From Nitrospira sp. (GTDB taxonomy: Bacteria > Nitrospirota > Nitrospiria > Nitrospirales > Nitrospiraceae): DNA of 39,689 nucleotides. Made by a program: the position numbers and the translations under genes. How positions within the stretch are numbered: position 1 is the stretch's first letter; every line of letters begins with the position of its first letter. Positions 1-8,227 of the stretch are shown here, in pieces. Below the pieces are notes generated by a model, which was not told where the DNA came from, did not search any database, and was given only the letters and a program-made list of their open reading frames with translations. The DNA is taken from assembly GCA_020697375.1 (NCBI GenBank), contig JAJFBJ010000046.1, positions 1-39,689 on the forward strand, in the 5' to 3' direction.

Positions 1-1044
1 GCTTTCGACGACTTTCACGTCCACCAGCTGACCGTCGTTATTGATAATGGCCTCAAGTATCACTAGACCTTCCCATCTATTTGTTCTGGCAATGTAAGGG
101 TAGCCTTTCAATCGTTCAATACGATTCCATAATGCTTCCCGCAACCATCCATAGTCTGTTCTTGTCCCTTGATTAGAATGCAATGGATTGTTCTTTAGTG
201 ATGGCTGGAGATCGTGTAACGCCGATGGTTTTCCATCAGCAGATTGTTGCACCGTAGAAGAGCTGTGGCTAGCAACCGCCTCGTCTGTCTGAATGTGGCG
301 GTTTTCAACTTTCGGCTGGCCAATCAATGACTCAGTATCCTGCCTCGTTTGAATGGTAGTGGTCTCTACGGGAACGGAAGCCGCTTCCACACTTTGCGCC
401 TCGAGCACCCTTTCAACAATGGGTGATTGCTCTACGACAGTTGAAACAGCGCTATGTTCGACAACCTGTTGTGTCACTACAGAATGTTCATGTGATTCTG
501 CCGTGACATTTTGCTGTGCAATGGCCGGGCTTAGAGCGACTATGTTTTCTTCGGTCGGCACTGGCTTGGTTTCCACCATGTGTGTTTCAGCGGTCTTGCT
601 GATAGAATCCGCCTCTGATGTCACGGCGGTCTGATGGCGGATGGTTTCCTTTGGTATCACTTCGGCTTCTACCGCAAGTTTAGCGGGCTCTGATTCTCTG
701 GTTATGACGGGCGCCTGTGACTGAATCGGCCGTGATATTGGCCGACTCTCAACCACGCGTCGCTCCGTCGGTGCGGCAGAATTCATCTCGGCACGCTTGG
801 GGAGCATTTTCTTTACGGGCTTTAACGGTGCTTGCTTAGCTTCTACAGCCTCGGCCTTAGTCACGTGGGCTGGAGCCTGTGTGACTGAGACGTCCCACCG
901 AAATGGCTCAGGGGCACTAACTAGATGAATACCACTAAGAAAGAAGACGATTATGCCAATACCAATTGCATGTGTCGCGAATGAAATTACCCATCCAGAG
1001 GTGCGGTATCGTGGAATTATTTGGTGATACGCAGTGGGAGTCAT
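1..1044 (-). CDS. TonB-family energy transducer, C-terminus cut by window edge
   Basis: Couples the inner-membrane proton-motive force (through ExbB/ExbD) to outer-membrane TonB-dependent receptors. Reading the minus strand from the ATG at 1044 gives 348 codons without a stop before the window edge. A short cytoplasmic N-terminus is followed by one membrane anchor at about residues 18-41. A very long periplasmic linker of about 250 residues follows, rich in Val, Glu, Thr, Pro and Ser. The start of a TonB C-terminal domain lies at about 297-348, with the recognisable pieces RIERLKGYPYIAR, WEGLVILEAIINNDGQLVDV and a following KVVES. The last part of that domain lies outside the window. The ribosome site is weak (purine-rich ACGGAAA directly before ATG). 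The linker is longer than in E. coli TonB. A broken TonB-dependent receptor lies at 27065-29111, but nothing shows the two work together. Confidence 0.85.
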   Translation of the reverse strand, partial: MTPTAYHQIIPRYRTSGWVISFATHAIGIGIIVFFLSGIHLVSAPEPFRWDVSVTQAPAHVTKAEAVEAKQAPLKPVKKMLPKRAEMNSAAPTERRVVESRPISRPIQSQAPVITRESEPAKLAVEAEVIPKETIRHQTAVTSEADSISKTAETHMVETKPVPTEENIVALSPAIAQQNVTAESHEHSVVTQQVVEHSAVSTVVEQSPIVERVLEAQSVEAASVPVETTTIQTRQDTESLIGQPKVENRHIQTDEAVASHSSSTVQQSADGKPSALHDLQPSLKNNPLHSNQGTRTDYGWLREALWNRIERLKGYPYIARTNRWEGLVILEAIINNDGQLVDVKVVES

Positions 1045-1390
1045 TTTCCGTTTACCGATTACTGTAAGACTAATTAAACTGACCGAATTATCTGCTAATA
1101 AGTGTTACTCATGACTGCGTGCTTGGATGGGAATTCTGCATTTCGTGGAGTAGCTGTTACGTAATCCCATTCGCCAACTCCTTCCAAAGCGCGAGAATGA
1201 TAATAAGTCTCAATCGAGCAGTCAAGCGGAATCGGGCGCTAGCCGCACATGCACTTTAACCGTCTGTCTTCATGCAGGCGCTACAGTTTCGTATAGCTCC
1301 AGCTTATATCCATTGAAGTAATAGCCTTGGCGGGTGGCGAGGATCGGCAGAGCGTCCTTGCTATTGACCTTTATCTGCGGGATCTGCCTT
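1045..1390. other. Intergenic region upstream of tonB, with possible truncated gene end
   Basis: No convincing gene. The first half is AT-rich and should hold the promoter of the leftward TonB gene, but I cannot pick a clear -35/-10 pair. On the minus strand a short open frame (ATG at 1419, stop at 1270-1272) would encode 49 residues ending in RQGYYFNGYKLELYETVAPA. It reads like the C-terminal end of a protein and starts inside the edge of the adjacent IS remnant. I do not recognise the family. It may be the tail of a gene cut by the insertion, or chance. Confidence 0.3.
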
Positions 1391-1439
1391 GATTTTACGG
1401 ACACCTTAATTAAGGCCATAATGGGTCAGGATGGGTGTC

Positions 1440-1700
1440 ATGAACCAAAGGCGGAAGTTTTCAGCCGACAAGCGAGAAGCGGTAACGATGCTCGAGTCTC
1501 CGGCGTGAGTGTCTCACCTACATCGCCGCGACTGGGGACTGGGACGAAGTCCTGGGGCGCTGGCGCCGGGAATTGCGCCGGCAGCCGGCGCAGGCCTTTC
1601 AGTGCAATGGCGACCGCGAGATGAAGAACTGGCCCACCTGCGTCGGGAGTTGGCGCGGGTGACGAAGGAGCGAAAGTTTTTGTGAGAAGCGGCCGCGTGC
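1440..1700 (+). pseudogene. IS3 transposase orfA remnant (HTH protein)
   Basis: Starts at ATG 1440 with MNQRRKFSADKREAVTMLES, the typical start of an IS3-type helix-turn-helix orfA. After 22 codons the frame closes in a TGA because a base has been lost near 1498-1503. Downstream, in another frame, the expected continuation is readable: GTK, the WRRELRRQPAQAFQ stretch and then [19 protein letters not shown], the leucine-zipper part. Decayed, non-functional. Confidence 0.7.
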
Positions 1701-1716
1701 TCGCGAGAGCGTCGCG

Positions 1717-2463
1717 ATGAAGTATCGAATGATCGAGCGGTGCCGCGACGCATTCCCCATCCGGATGATGTGCCGATGTTTACATATCTCTCCCAGCGGG
1801 TACTATGGCTGGGTCGCTTGGCCGCCGAGTGCGCGAGTCCAGGAGAATGCTCTGTTGTGGAGCAGATCAGCGGGTTGCATGTACACCATGACGAGGTCGT
1901 GGGGAGTCCGCGCATGGGGGATGATCTGCATTACGCCGGCGAGCGCTGTGGCCGCCACCGCGTGACGGTCTGATGCGCCGGGCCAATCCATGGGGTGCCG
2001 CAGCGTCGGCAGTGGCCGAAGAAGCCAGAAGGTCCGCCCCAGTGGAACCCAGAACATCTGGACCGGGACTGCCGCGCGGCAGTCCCAACACCAATGGGTC
2101 ACTAATATCACGAATATTCGCACGGCCGAACACTGGTTGTACCTCTGCATCGTGTTGAATTTGTTGTCGGGCTGGTCGATGAGTCCACGTCAGGACCGCC
2201 AGTTGCTCGTGCAAGCCGTGCTCATGGTGTTATGGCAGCGGCCTCCCTCCAATCATTCTGCACTCGGATCGCTGCTGTCACTTTACCTCCGAATACCAAC
2301 GATTCCTGAAGCCACATCAGGTCATTTGCAGCATGAGTGCGGTGAGCAACTGCGCTGACAATGCCGCCGCCGAAAGGTTCTTCGGCATGCTCAAACGCGA
2401 ACGGGTGAACCGGCAGCACTACCAGACAAGGGCCGAGGCGAGGGCCAGGATATGCAAACACTG
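1717..2463 (+). pseudogene. IS3 transposase orfB remnant (DDE integrase)
   Basis: Begins with [20 protein letters not shown], then SPSGYYGW and PPSARVQ, the standard start of an IS3 orfB product. The rest is scattered over frames: [21 protein letters not shown] at about 1899-1965, then WVTNITNIRTAEHWLYL at about 2095-2145 with GWSMSPRQDRQLLVQAVLM after it (the first catalytic Asp region). The tail at about 2335-2455 is SAVSNCADNAAAERFFGMLK followed by RERVNRQHYQTRAEARA (the catalytic Glu region). Internal stops and several indels make it a clear pseudogene. Confidence 0.75.
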
Positions 2464-2547
2464 ATCACCAAGCGCCTCGAACATTATTATACATTCCATT
2501 CCGAATTTTCCGTTGTTAGCCTGAAACCGCTCCAAAGAAACACCGTA

Positions 2548-2577
2548 TTGAAAATGAATACCAAAATCTCCTATGAT
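2548..2577 (+). promoter_or_regulatory. Possible sigma70-type promoter before the polysaccharide block
   Basis: TTGAAA at 2548-2553 and TATGAT at 2572-2577 with an 18-base spacer form a reasonable vegetative-type promoter in AT-rich DNA directly upstream of the first glycosyltransferase. Transcription would start near 2584, which fits translation from ATG 2622 better than from the TTG at 2577. Prediction by eye only. Confidence 0.4.
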
Positions 2578-2621
2578 TGCAAACGGCGCTGTCTGCAAAT
2601 AACCCTCAAGAGCTCAATGAA

Positions 2622-3710
2622 ATGAATCCCGACTTGACGATCTCTATGGTTATTCCTGTCTACAGGGGGGGGACCAACTTCAGGCTATGCCTCCAAGCGC
2701 TAATGCGCATGGCCCCACCGCCTTTGGAAATAATTGTCGTATCGGATGGGGATACGGCCAGTAGCAAAATCGCAGCAGAATTCAACGTAAAAATTTTTCA
2801 GCTACAGCAGCGTGGGGGTCCCGCCCGTGCGAGGAATGTTGGAGCGTCCCATGCAAGAGGCGATATCCTATTTTTTATTGACGCGGACGTTGTAGTTCCA
2901 CCGGATCTTCTCCATCGTTTCGGCGAAGCATTTCATGCCAAACACGATACGGCTGCGGTCATAGGTTCTTATGATAGCGATCCAGCTGCGCCAGGCGTCG
3001 TATCGCAATACAAAAATCTTCTCCACCATTATGTACACCAGCATTCTAGGAACAATGCTGCCACCTTTTGGGGTGCCTGTGGAGCAGTCCGGCGGGACGT
3101 ATTCTTATTACTTGACGGGTTTGATGAGGGGTATCGCCGGTCCTGTGTTGAAGATATTGAATTCGGCTATCGATTGCGAGTTGCGAGGTATTCCATTCTG
3201 CTTTCAAAAACGCTACAAGTTAAACACCTCAAACAGTGGTCATTTTTTTCACTTCTCAAAGCTGACGTTTGGGACCGAGGGGTACCATGGACTGAGCTGA
3301 TCTTACGATATCACCAGTTTAATAACGACCTTAACCTTCGACATTCCGATCGCGCCAGTGTCATTGTCGTTTATTCTCTTATGCTCCTGCCTCTTATAGG
3401 GGCCCGCGTGTCGCATTCATATGCGGCGATATTCCCTCTGATAGCGTTGCTCCTCCTGCTCAATAAACGTCTTTACAAGTTTTTTATCTCACAGCGTGGA
3501 ATTGCATTCACTGCCGCTGCTATGGGGCTGCATTGGCTCTCTTTCGCATACAGTGGCATAGCATTTTTATTTGGCACGGTGCGCTACGCAAGTTTACAGC
3601 TTTGCAAAATTATTTTTAGCTATACTCCTTGGCAAAAAGAGACTCGTCCTAATCGGGAAGTCCCAACCATGGTGCGTGGTTCAGCCGGACGTCCGGGAGG
3701 AGAGTCGTGA
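2622..3710 (+). CDS. Family 2 glycosyltransferase with C-terminal membrane segments
   Basis: Transfers a sugar from a nucleotide-sugar donor, probably at the cytoplasmic face, in polysaccharide assembly. The N-terminal GT-A domain shows SMVIPVYRGGTNFRLCLQAL, then IIVVSDGD, then RGGPARARNVGASHARGDI followed by FFIDADVVVP, where DAD is the metal-binding DxD. CVEDIEFGYRL is the usual ED motif. The C-terminal 100 residues hold two to three hydrophobic segments. I chose ATG 2622 (362 aa), with AAGAG nine bases upstream. A TTG at 2577 would add 15 residues but overlaps the predicted -10 element. It overlaps the next gene by four bases. Acceptor and donor are unknown. Confidence 0.85.
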   Translation: MNPDLTISMVIPVYRGGTNFRLCLQALMRMAPPPLEIIVVSDGDTASSKIAAEFNVKIFQLQQRGGPARARNVGASHARGDILFFIDADVVVPPDLLHRFGEAFHAKHDTAAVIGSYDSDPAAPGVVSQYKNLLHHYVHQHSRNNAATFWGACGAVRRDVFLLLDGFDEGYRRSCVEDIEFGYRLRVARYSILLSKTLQVKHLKQWSFFSLLKADVWDRGVPWTELILRYHQFNNDLNLRHSDRASVIVVYSLMLLPLIGARVSHSYAAIFPLIALLLLLNKRLYKFFISQRGIAFTAAAMGLHWLSFAYSGIAFLFGTVRYASLQLCKIIFSYTPWQKETRPNREVPTMVRGSAGRPGGES

Positions 3711-5164
3711 ATACAACAAACAATGGGAAGAAGCCAACTACCGGCAGCCCGCAAGACGGAATTCTTGTCGTAGGCGCGGGGCCCGCAGGATTAGCCGCGG
3801 CTTTGCACCTTGCCCAATCTGGCACCAAGCCTGTGGTCATCGAGCGGTCGGATAAAGTTGGAGGCATGGCGCGCACGGAGTGTTACAAGGGCTTTCGCTT
3901 TGACATGGGAGGACACCGCTTTTTTTCGACCCATGAAGCTGTCGTCAAATTCTGGAAAGAAATCTTAGGGAAGGAATTTCTTACTCGACCCCGTTTATCC
4001 CGCATTTATTACAATAAACGATTCTTCCACTACCCTCTTCAGCCACTTAACGTACTGCGTCATCTGGGTTTGATGGAATCGATCCTTATCATTCTCAGCT
4101 ATTTGTATGCGCAGTGCTTTCCATTTAAGCGAGAAGAAACTTTCGAGCAATGGGTCACGAACAGGTTCGGACGACGCCTGTTTGAGACATTTTTTAGGCG
4201 TTACACCGAAAAGGTATGGGGCATTTCTTGCGCCGAACTGAAGGCTGAGTGGGCAGCGCAACGGATTAAGGATCTATCCTTAAAGACCGCCCTTTTGAAT
4301 ATGCTGTGGAAGCGCAAAGGCACCATTCGTACACTTATCGAGGAATTTTCCTATCCCCGTTTGGGGCCAGGGATGATGTGGAATGCGGTTCGGGAACGGG
4401 TGCAGGAGTACGGTGGCTCGGTACTTTTAAACTCATGCGTAACAGAAATATGGCATCAGGGCGAAATGATCGATTCTGTTGTGCTGGAAACACCTCGCGG
4501 GTTTCAGAAGTTCCCTGTCTCGCATGTTATCTCCAGCATGCCGGTAACTGAATTCGTCGCCAAACTGAGGCCCCGTGCTCCTGAGCATGTTCTAGCCGCC
4601 GGTCGGCGATTACACTATCGAGATTTTCTCACCGTCTGCTTGATTGTCAACAAGGCTCACCTATTTCCGGACAATTGGATCTATATCCACGATCCTTCAG
4701 TCAAAGTCGGGAGAGTCCAAAACTTTAAGAATTGGAGCCCGTATATGGTGCCGGATCAAACGAAGTCAAGCCTCGGCTTGGAATACTTTTGCCAAGAGGG
4801 CGACGAGTTCTGGCAACTCTCGGATGACGAATTGGTCGTTTTAGGTACAAGAGAGAGCGCGAAAATAGGCTTGCTCCGGCCCGAGGACGTTGAAGATGCT
4901 TGTGTGTTTCGTATGCCAAAAGCATATCCAATCTATGATTCCACTTATCGAGACTCCTGGGAGACCATCAAGCAGTACCTCACGCGCTTTTCCAATGCTC
5001 ATACTATCGGTAGAAACGGGTTGCATCGGTACGATAATCAGGACCATGCGATGCTGAGCGGGATGCAAGCCGCTGCTGATGTTCTACGCGGAGAAAAGCA
5101 AACCAGCTGGTCCCACTGGGGTGCAAAACAGTATTTAGAAGAAGTGAAAGAGCTGCGGACATGA
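3707..5164 (+). CDS. FAD-dependent amine oxidase/UDP-galactopyranose mutase-like oxidoreductase
   Basis: Flavoprotein of the NAD(P)-binding amine-oxidase superfamily common in polysaccharide clusters, often labelled protoporphyrinogen-oxidase-like. The dinucleotide-binding fold is clear near residues 20-50 (VVGAGPAGLAAALHLAQSG, then VVIERSDKVGGMARTE). It is followed by FRFDMGGHRFFS, which resembles UDP-galactopyranose mutases. The C-terminal flavin-contact stretch is GLHRYDNQDHAMLSGMQAA. GTG start at 3707 overlaps the preceding stop by four bases, so translation is probably coupled. The role in haem synthesis is unlikely in this context; I infer a redox or ring-contraction step on a lipid- or nucleotide-linked sugar. 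Substrate unknown. Confidence 0.8.
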   Translation: MNTTNNGKKPTTGSPQDGILVVGAGPAGLAAALHLAQSGTKPVVIERSDKVGGMARTECYKGFRFDMGGHRFFSTHEAVVKFWKEILGKEFLTRPRLSRIYYNKRFFHYPLQPLNVLRHLGLMESILIILSYLYAQCFPFKREETFEQWVTNRFGRRLFETFFRRYTEKVWGISCAELKAEWAAQRIKDLSLKTALLNMLWKRKGTIRTLIEEFSYPRLGPGMMWNAVRERVQEYGGSVLLNSCVTEIWHQGEMIDSVVLETPRGFQKFPVSHVISSMPVTEFVAKLRPRAPEHVLAAGRRLHYRDFLTVCLIVNKAHLFPDNWIYIHDPSVKVGRVQNFKNWSPYMVPDQTKSSLGLEYFCQEGDEFWQLSDDELVVLGTRESAKIGLLRPEDVEDACVFRMPKAYPIYDSTYRDSWETIKQYLTRFSNAHTIGRNGLHRYDNQDHAMLSGMQAAADVLRGEKQTSWSHWGAKQYLEEVKELRT

Positions 5165-5212
5165 AGAAAGAATGCATTGCATGAATTCCCGGCGTTAGTC
5201 AGGCTTCGGAAC

Positions 5213-6283
5213 ATGAATGACATCAAGATCGGAATCATAGGATGCGGCTGGGCAACGGAGACTCTCCATTTGCCGTCCTTGCGCCGCGTGGGGGGTTACC
5301 AGATCGCGGCCGTGGCTGACCTGGATACAATGCGATCGGAATTGCTTGCCTCTCGCATGGGCATAAGACAATGGTTCAGTAAGCCGTCACAATTGATAGA
5401 ACATCCAGACGTTGAAGCCGTAGCGATATGTGTCCCCCCGGACCACCATGCGTCCTTAGCAGTAGAAGCTATAAATGCTGGGAAACATGTGTTTATTGAA
5501 AAACCCATGACTCTCAGTATTGATCAGGCTGACCGGTTAGCGGCCGCCGCGAAGGGTAGCGGATCCAAGGTATTAGTAGGGTTCAACCTTCGCTGGCATC
5601 GGCTGTTGCTACATGCCAAACGGCTGGTGGACGCGAGTTCCGTGGGTTCGCTTATTTCTATGCGCACGGTATTCACCAATGCACTTCAACATGACGAAAC
5701 CTCTCCAGCTTGGCGAAAGGACCGGGGCTGCGGAGGAGGAGTCATCCACGATCTTGCAGTACATCATTTCGACTTGTGGCGGTTCCTTTTGTCTACCGAA
5801 GTGCGGGAGATCTCAGCATCATGTAGGTCTGACAGCGGGCAGGATCAGGCTGCCATAATTTCCGCCCGCATGGCAAATGGCCTTCTTGTATCTTCCGTGT
5901 TCGCGCATGGAACGAGTAACGACCATCAGGTGGAATTGTATGGCACCAAAGGTAAGGTGCACATTTCCCTTTACCGACATGATGGTTTGCAATGCGATGC
6001 TGACGGCGAAAATCGGTTCTCCAAAACGTTGCAGCGCGTCTCGGCGAAGGTAATGGCCCTGCCCACGGCGTTCGCAGCCGCACGAAATGGAGGGATGATT
6101 TTTGCTACCTATGATGAACAATGGAGACATTTTTATGATTGCATTCGAAGCGACGCTCCCATTAATTGCACAATTGATGATGGGCGACGAGCTGTGGAAC
6201 TGGCAGTTGCAGCCGTAGAATCGTCTGCCACAGGCCGTCCCGTTACCATGAATCTCTTACCGGTCGGGGAAACATATGACTAA
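5213..6283 (+). CDS. Gfo/Idh/MocA-family sugar oxidoreductase
   Basis: NAD(P)-dependent oxidoreductase of the glucose-fructose oxidoreductase/inositol dehydrogenase family, likely acting on a nucleotide sugar. The N-terminal Rossmann fold starts IKIGIIGCGWATE, followed by DVEAVAICVPPDHHASLAVE and the catalytic-Lys motif HVFIEKPMTLS. The C-terminal half has the family's GGGVIHDLAVHHFDLWRFL, which carries the catalytic-region Asp and His residues. I prefer ATG 5213 (356 aa); a TTG at 5177 in the same frame lacks a better ribosome site. It overlaps the next gene by eight bases. It probably makes a keto or deoxy-amino sugar precursor for the neighbouring transferases. Confidence 0.87.
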   Translation: MNDIKIGIIGCGWATETLHLPSLRRVGGYQIAAVADLDTMRSELLASRMGIRQWFSKPSQLIEHPDVEAVAICVPPDHHASLAVEAINAGKHVFIEKPMTLSIDQADRLAAAAKGSGSKVLVGFNLRWHRLLLHAKRLVDASSVGSLISMRTVFTNALQHDETSPAWRKDRGCGGGVIHDLAVHHFDLWRFLLSTEVREISASCRSDSGQDQAAIISARMANGLLVSSVFAHGTSNDHQVELYGTKGKVHISLYRHDGLQCDADGENRFSKTLQRVSAKVMALPTAFAAARNGGMIFATYDEQWRHFYDCIRSDAPINCTIDDGRRAVELAVAAVESSATGRPVTMNLLPVGETYD

Positions 6284-7250
6284 ATCGAATGAGCCTCTTC
6301 TGTCAGTTATCCTGGTCACACCTGATACTTACGCCACCATTCGAACAACAATCCGTCATCTTCTTCGACAAGGAATTCGAGATCGCATTGAATTGGTTTT
6401 AGTCGCGCCGAGTCTGAATGCTCTAGACATAAACACAGATGAGGTGAGGCCATTCTGGCAATATCAAGTCGTTGAGGCGGGCGACATTCAATCGATCGGC
6501 CACGCCAATTGCGCTGGCGTTCGAAAAGCTACAGCTCCGATTGTGGTGCTTGCGGAAGATCATGCTTTCCCCGCACCTGGTTGGGCAGAAGCTCTGGTGA
6601 AGGCCCACGAATCCCCCTGGGCAGCTGTCGGTCCCGTGATCCGCAATGGTAACCCTCGAGGTGTAGTAAGTTGGGCCGATCTCCTAATTGCTTATGCACC
6701 TTGGCTCCACCCAGGACGGAAAGGCGAGGTCGATCATCTTCCTGGTCACAATAGCAGCTATAAGAAAGATATCCTTCTCGCGTACGGCCCGAACCTTGAA
6801 GGGATGCTGGATGCGGAGAGCGTGCTGCACTGGGACCTACGTCAGAAGGGTTATCAGTTGCTTTTGGAGCCCGATGCTCAGATTGCCCACCTAAATTTTG
6901 GGCGTCTTTCCTCTTGGCTGCAGGCACAATTTTACAGCGGTCGTGTTTTCGCCGCTTCCCGGGCGACAACCTGGAGAGTGGTTAGACGAAGTTGCTATGC
7001 AGTTGCGGCTCCCCTCATACCATTGGTTCGAATGAACCGAATCATCAAACAAACCCGAAGCTCCGGTTCATGGAACAAGGTTCCCAGAGGAGTCCTGCCG
7101 ATGTTGTTGCTGGGATTATCGGCGAGCGCCTTGGGCGAATTTATGGGGTATGCGGCCGGGCATGGGGAAGCCAGGCCTAAACTGGCAGAGTTCGAATTTC
7201 ATCGCGTTCGTCACCTCGGAGCCTATGATGCTGGGAGCCAGATGGCATAG
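6276..7250 (+). CDS. Family 2 glycosyltransferase with an EDH in place of DxD
   Basis: GT-A-fold transferase of 324 aa. It starts LLSVILVTPDTYATIRTTIR, which fits the nucleotide-binding strand of GT2 enzymes. The usual metal-binding DxD region reads VVLAEDHAFPAPGWAEAL, with Glu-Asp-His instead of Asp-x-Asp. Further on, GHNSSYKKDILL and a LDAESVLHWDLRQKGYQLL stretch match the acceptor-side ED motif. A weak hydrophobic stretch lies near the C-terminus. The start overlaps the upstream gene's stop by eight bases. The last 74 bases overlap the 3' end of the antisense gene at 7177-8196. Whether the EDH form is active, or a distinct subfamily, cannot be decided from sequence alone. Confidence 0.8.
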   Translation: MTKSNEPLLSVILVTPDTYATIRTTIRHLLRQGIRDRIELVLVAPSLNALDINTDEVRPFWQYQVVEAGDIQSIGHANCAGVRKATAPIVVLAEDHAFPAPGWAEALVKAHESPWAAVGPVIRNGNPRGVVSWADLLIAYAPWLHPGRKGEVDHLPGHNSSYKKDILLAYGPNLEGMLDAESVLHWDLRQKGYQLLLEPDAQIAHLNFGRLSSWLQAQFYSGRVFAASRATTWRVVRRSCYAVAAPLIPLVRMNRIIKQTRSSGSWNKVPRGVLPMLLLGLSASALGEFMGYAAGHGEARPKLAEFEFHRVRHLGAYDAGSQMA

Positions 7251-8196
7251 CTCCTCTCTTTCTCCACCACGCCAATCCCCATACTGCCATGGCAAATGCA
7301 ACCGTCACCTCTCTGAGTTCTGATGGAATGTTTTCCCGGCTCAGTTGGTCCAGTAGGGCGCCGTCTGGGGGAATGAGGGCTGATACGAGGAAATATGCTT
7401 GGCTCGTCCAAGGGGGTGTGGGAACATCCAAGGATACAACGAGTCGGCGAACCGATTGACTGAATAGTAAGCACAGCGGGAGGACGGCTCCTCCAACAAG
7501 TGATATCACCCAAAGTGCGGCATTGGACCAGTGGCGACCAGGCAAACCAGGCAGTTCAATATTATGTAGGCTAACCTCTTCTTGAATGTTCGTGCGGACA
7601 AGAAAGTCAGGCGTGGAATACTGCACCAGACTCTGGCCCCAATTTATTTCTTCACCTGCCACTCCGATGCAACCTACCGAGAGGAACAGCATCCACCATT
7701 TCATAAGCCCGCCCTGGGATCCAAACGCACGAGTGCGACTGAAACTTGCGAAGAAAAAAAAGGTCGCAAGCACGTATAGAGCGACCGTAACATCCTGCAA
7801 CAACCCATTTTCTATCGTGAGCTTGGCCGCCACACGGTCATCTATTAGCAGGCTCCATGAGATCCACGAAGCCCACAGCACCAGCAAACACAAAAGTGAT
7901 TTTCGAACGAAAAAAGGTAATGGCCTCGGTCCGATGGCATTAACTTGTACCATTGCGGGGAGAACTTCGCGAGAGGTCGAGACATGCCAGTCGTGACAAA
8001 TGGTCCGACGTAGAAACCAGAGCATCAAGCCTCCCAAACTGACGATTAGGCAGCCAAGAATGAGCAAGTGTCGCCGCGCTTCCGCGATTGACTGCTCGTC
8101 TACGGATTGGAAATAAAAGAACGCTGCCATGCAGGCCATCAAGAAAGCGAGTGCGAGGAATGCATGCCAGATCCAGTGAGGGGTGCTCTTACTCAT
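7177..8196 (-). CDS. Conserved multi-pass membrane protein with EEINWGQ motif, function unknown
   Basis: Predicted integral membrane protein of about 339 aa with seven or eight hydrophobic segments. The third quarter contains the charged sequence VAGEEINWGQSLVQYSTP followed by NIQEEVSLHNIELPG. I recognise this EEI-WGQ ... TP ... N-Q-E-LHN pattern from uncharacterised bacterial membrane proteins, but know no experimentally assigned function. Start choice is uncertain: ATG 8196 gives a clean first membrane segment (HWIWHAFLALAFLMACMAAF), ATG 8229 would add 11 residues and touch the divergent flippase start, and neither has a good ribosome site. It is antisense to a co-directional polysaccharide block and overlaps the convergent glycosyltransferase by 74 bases. 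A role as polymerase, ligase or regulator of the glycan pathway is possible but unproven. Confidence 0.7.
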   Translation of the reverse strand: MSKSTPHWIWHAFLALAFLMACMAAFFYFQSVDEQSIAEARRHLLILGCLIVSLGGLMLWFLRRTICHDWHVSTSREVLPAMVQVNAIGPRPLPFFVRKSLLCLLVLWASWISWSLLIDDRVAAKLTIENGLLQDVTVALYVLATFFFFASFSRTRAFGSQGGLMKWWMLFLSVGCIGVAGEEINWGQSLVQYSTPDFLVRTNIQEEVSLHNIELPGLPGRHWSNAALWVISLVGGAVLPLCLLFSQSVRRLVVSLDVPTPPWTSQAYFLVSALIPPDGALLDQLSRENIPSELREVTVAFAMAVWGLAWWRKRGAMPSGSQHHRLRGDERDEIRTLPV

Positions 8197-8227
8197 ATTG
8201 AGCAGTGTTTGGCGATAGTGAACGGCC

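Larger units (their letters stand above)
1391..2463 (+). mobile_element. Degenerate IS3-family insertion sequence
   Basis: Remnant of an IS3-family element with the usual orfA-orfB order on the plus strand. Pieces of both proteins can be followed only by switching frames several times. The left boundary is set at the TGATTTTACGGACACC-like sequence at about 1391-1406, which resembles an IS3-type terminal repeat. I could not find its inverted copy near 2463, so the right end appears truncated and that boundary is approximate. The element sits between tonB and the first polysaccharide gene and marks the left edge of the cluster. It is too damaged to make transposase. Confidence 0.75.

Noticed and set aside
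353..634. Plus-strand frame rich in Ser, Thr and Cys
   Set aside because: Exact antisense of the TonB linker; composition follows from the Val/Glu/Thr codons on the other strand.
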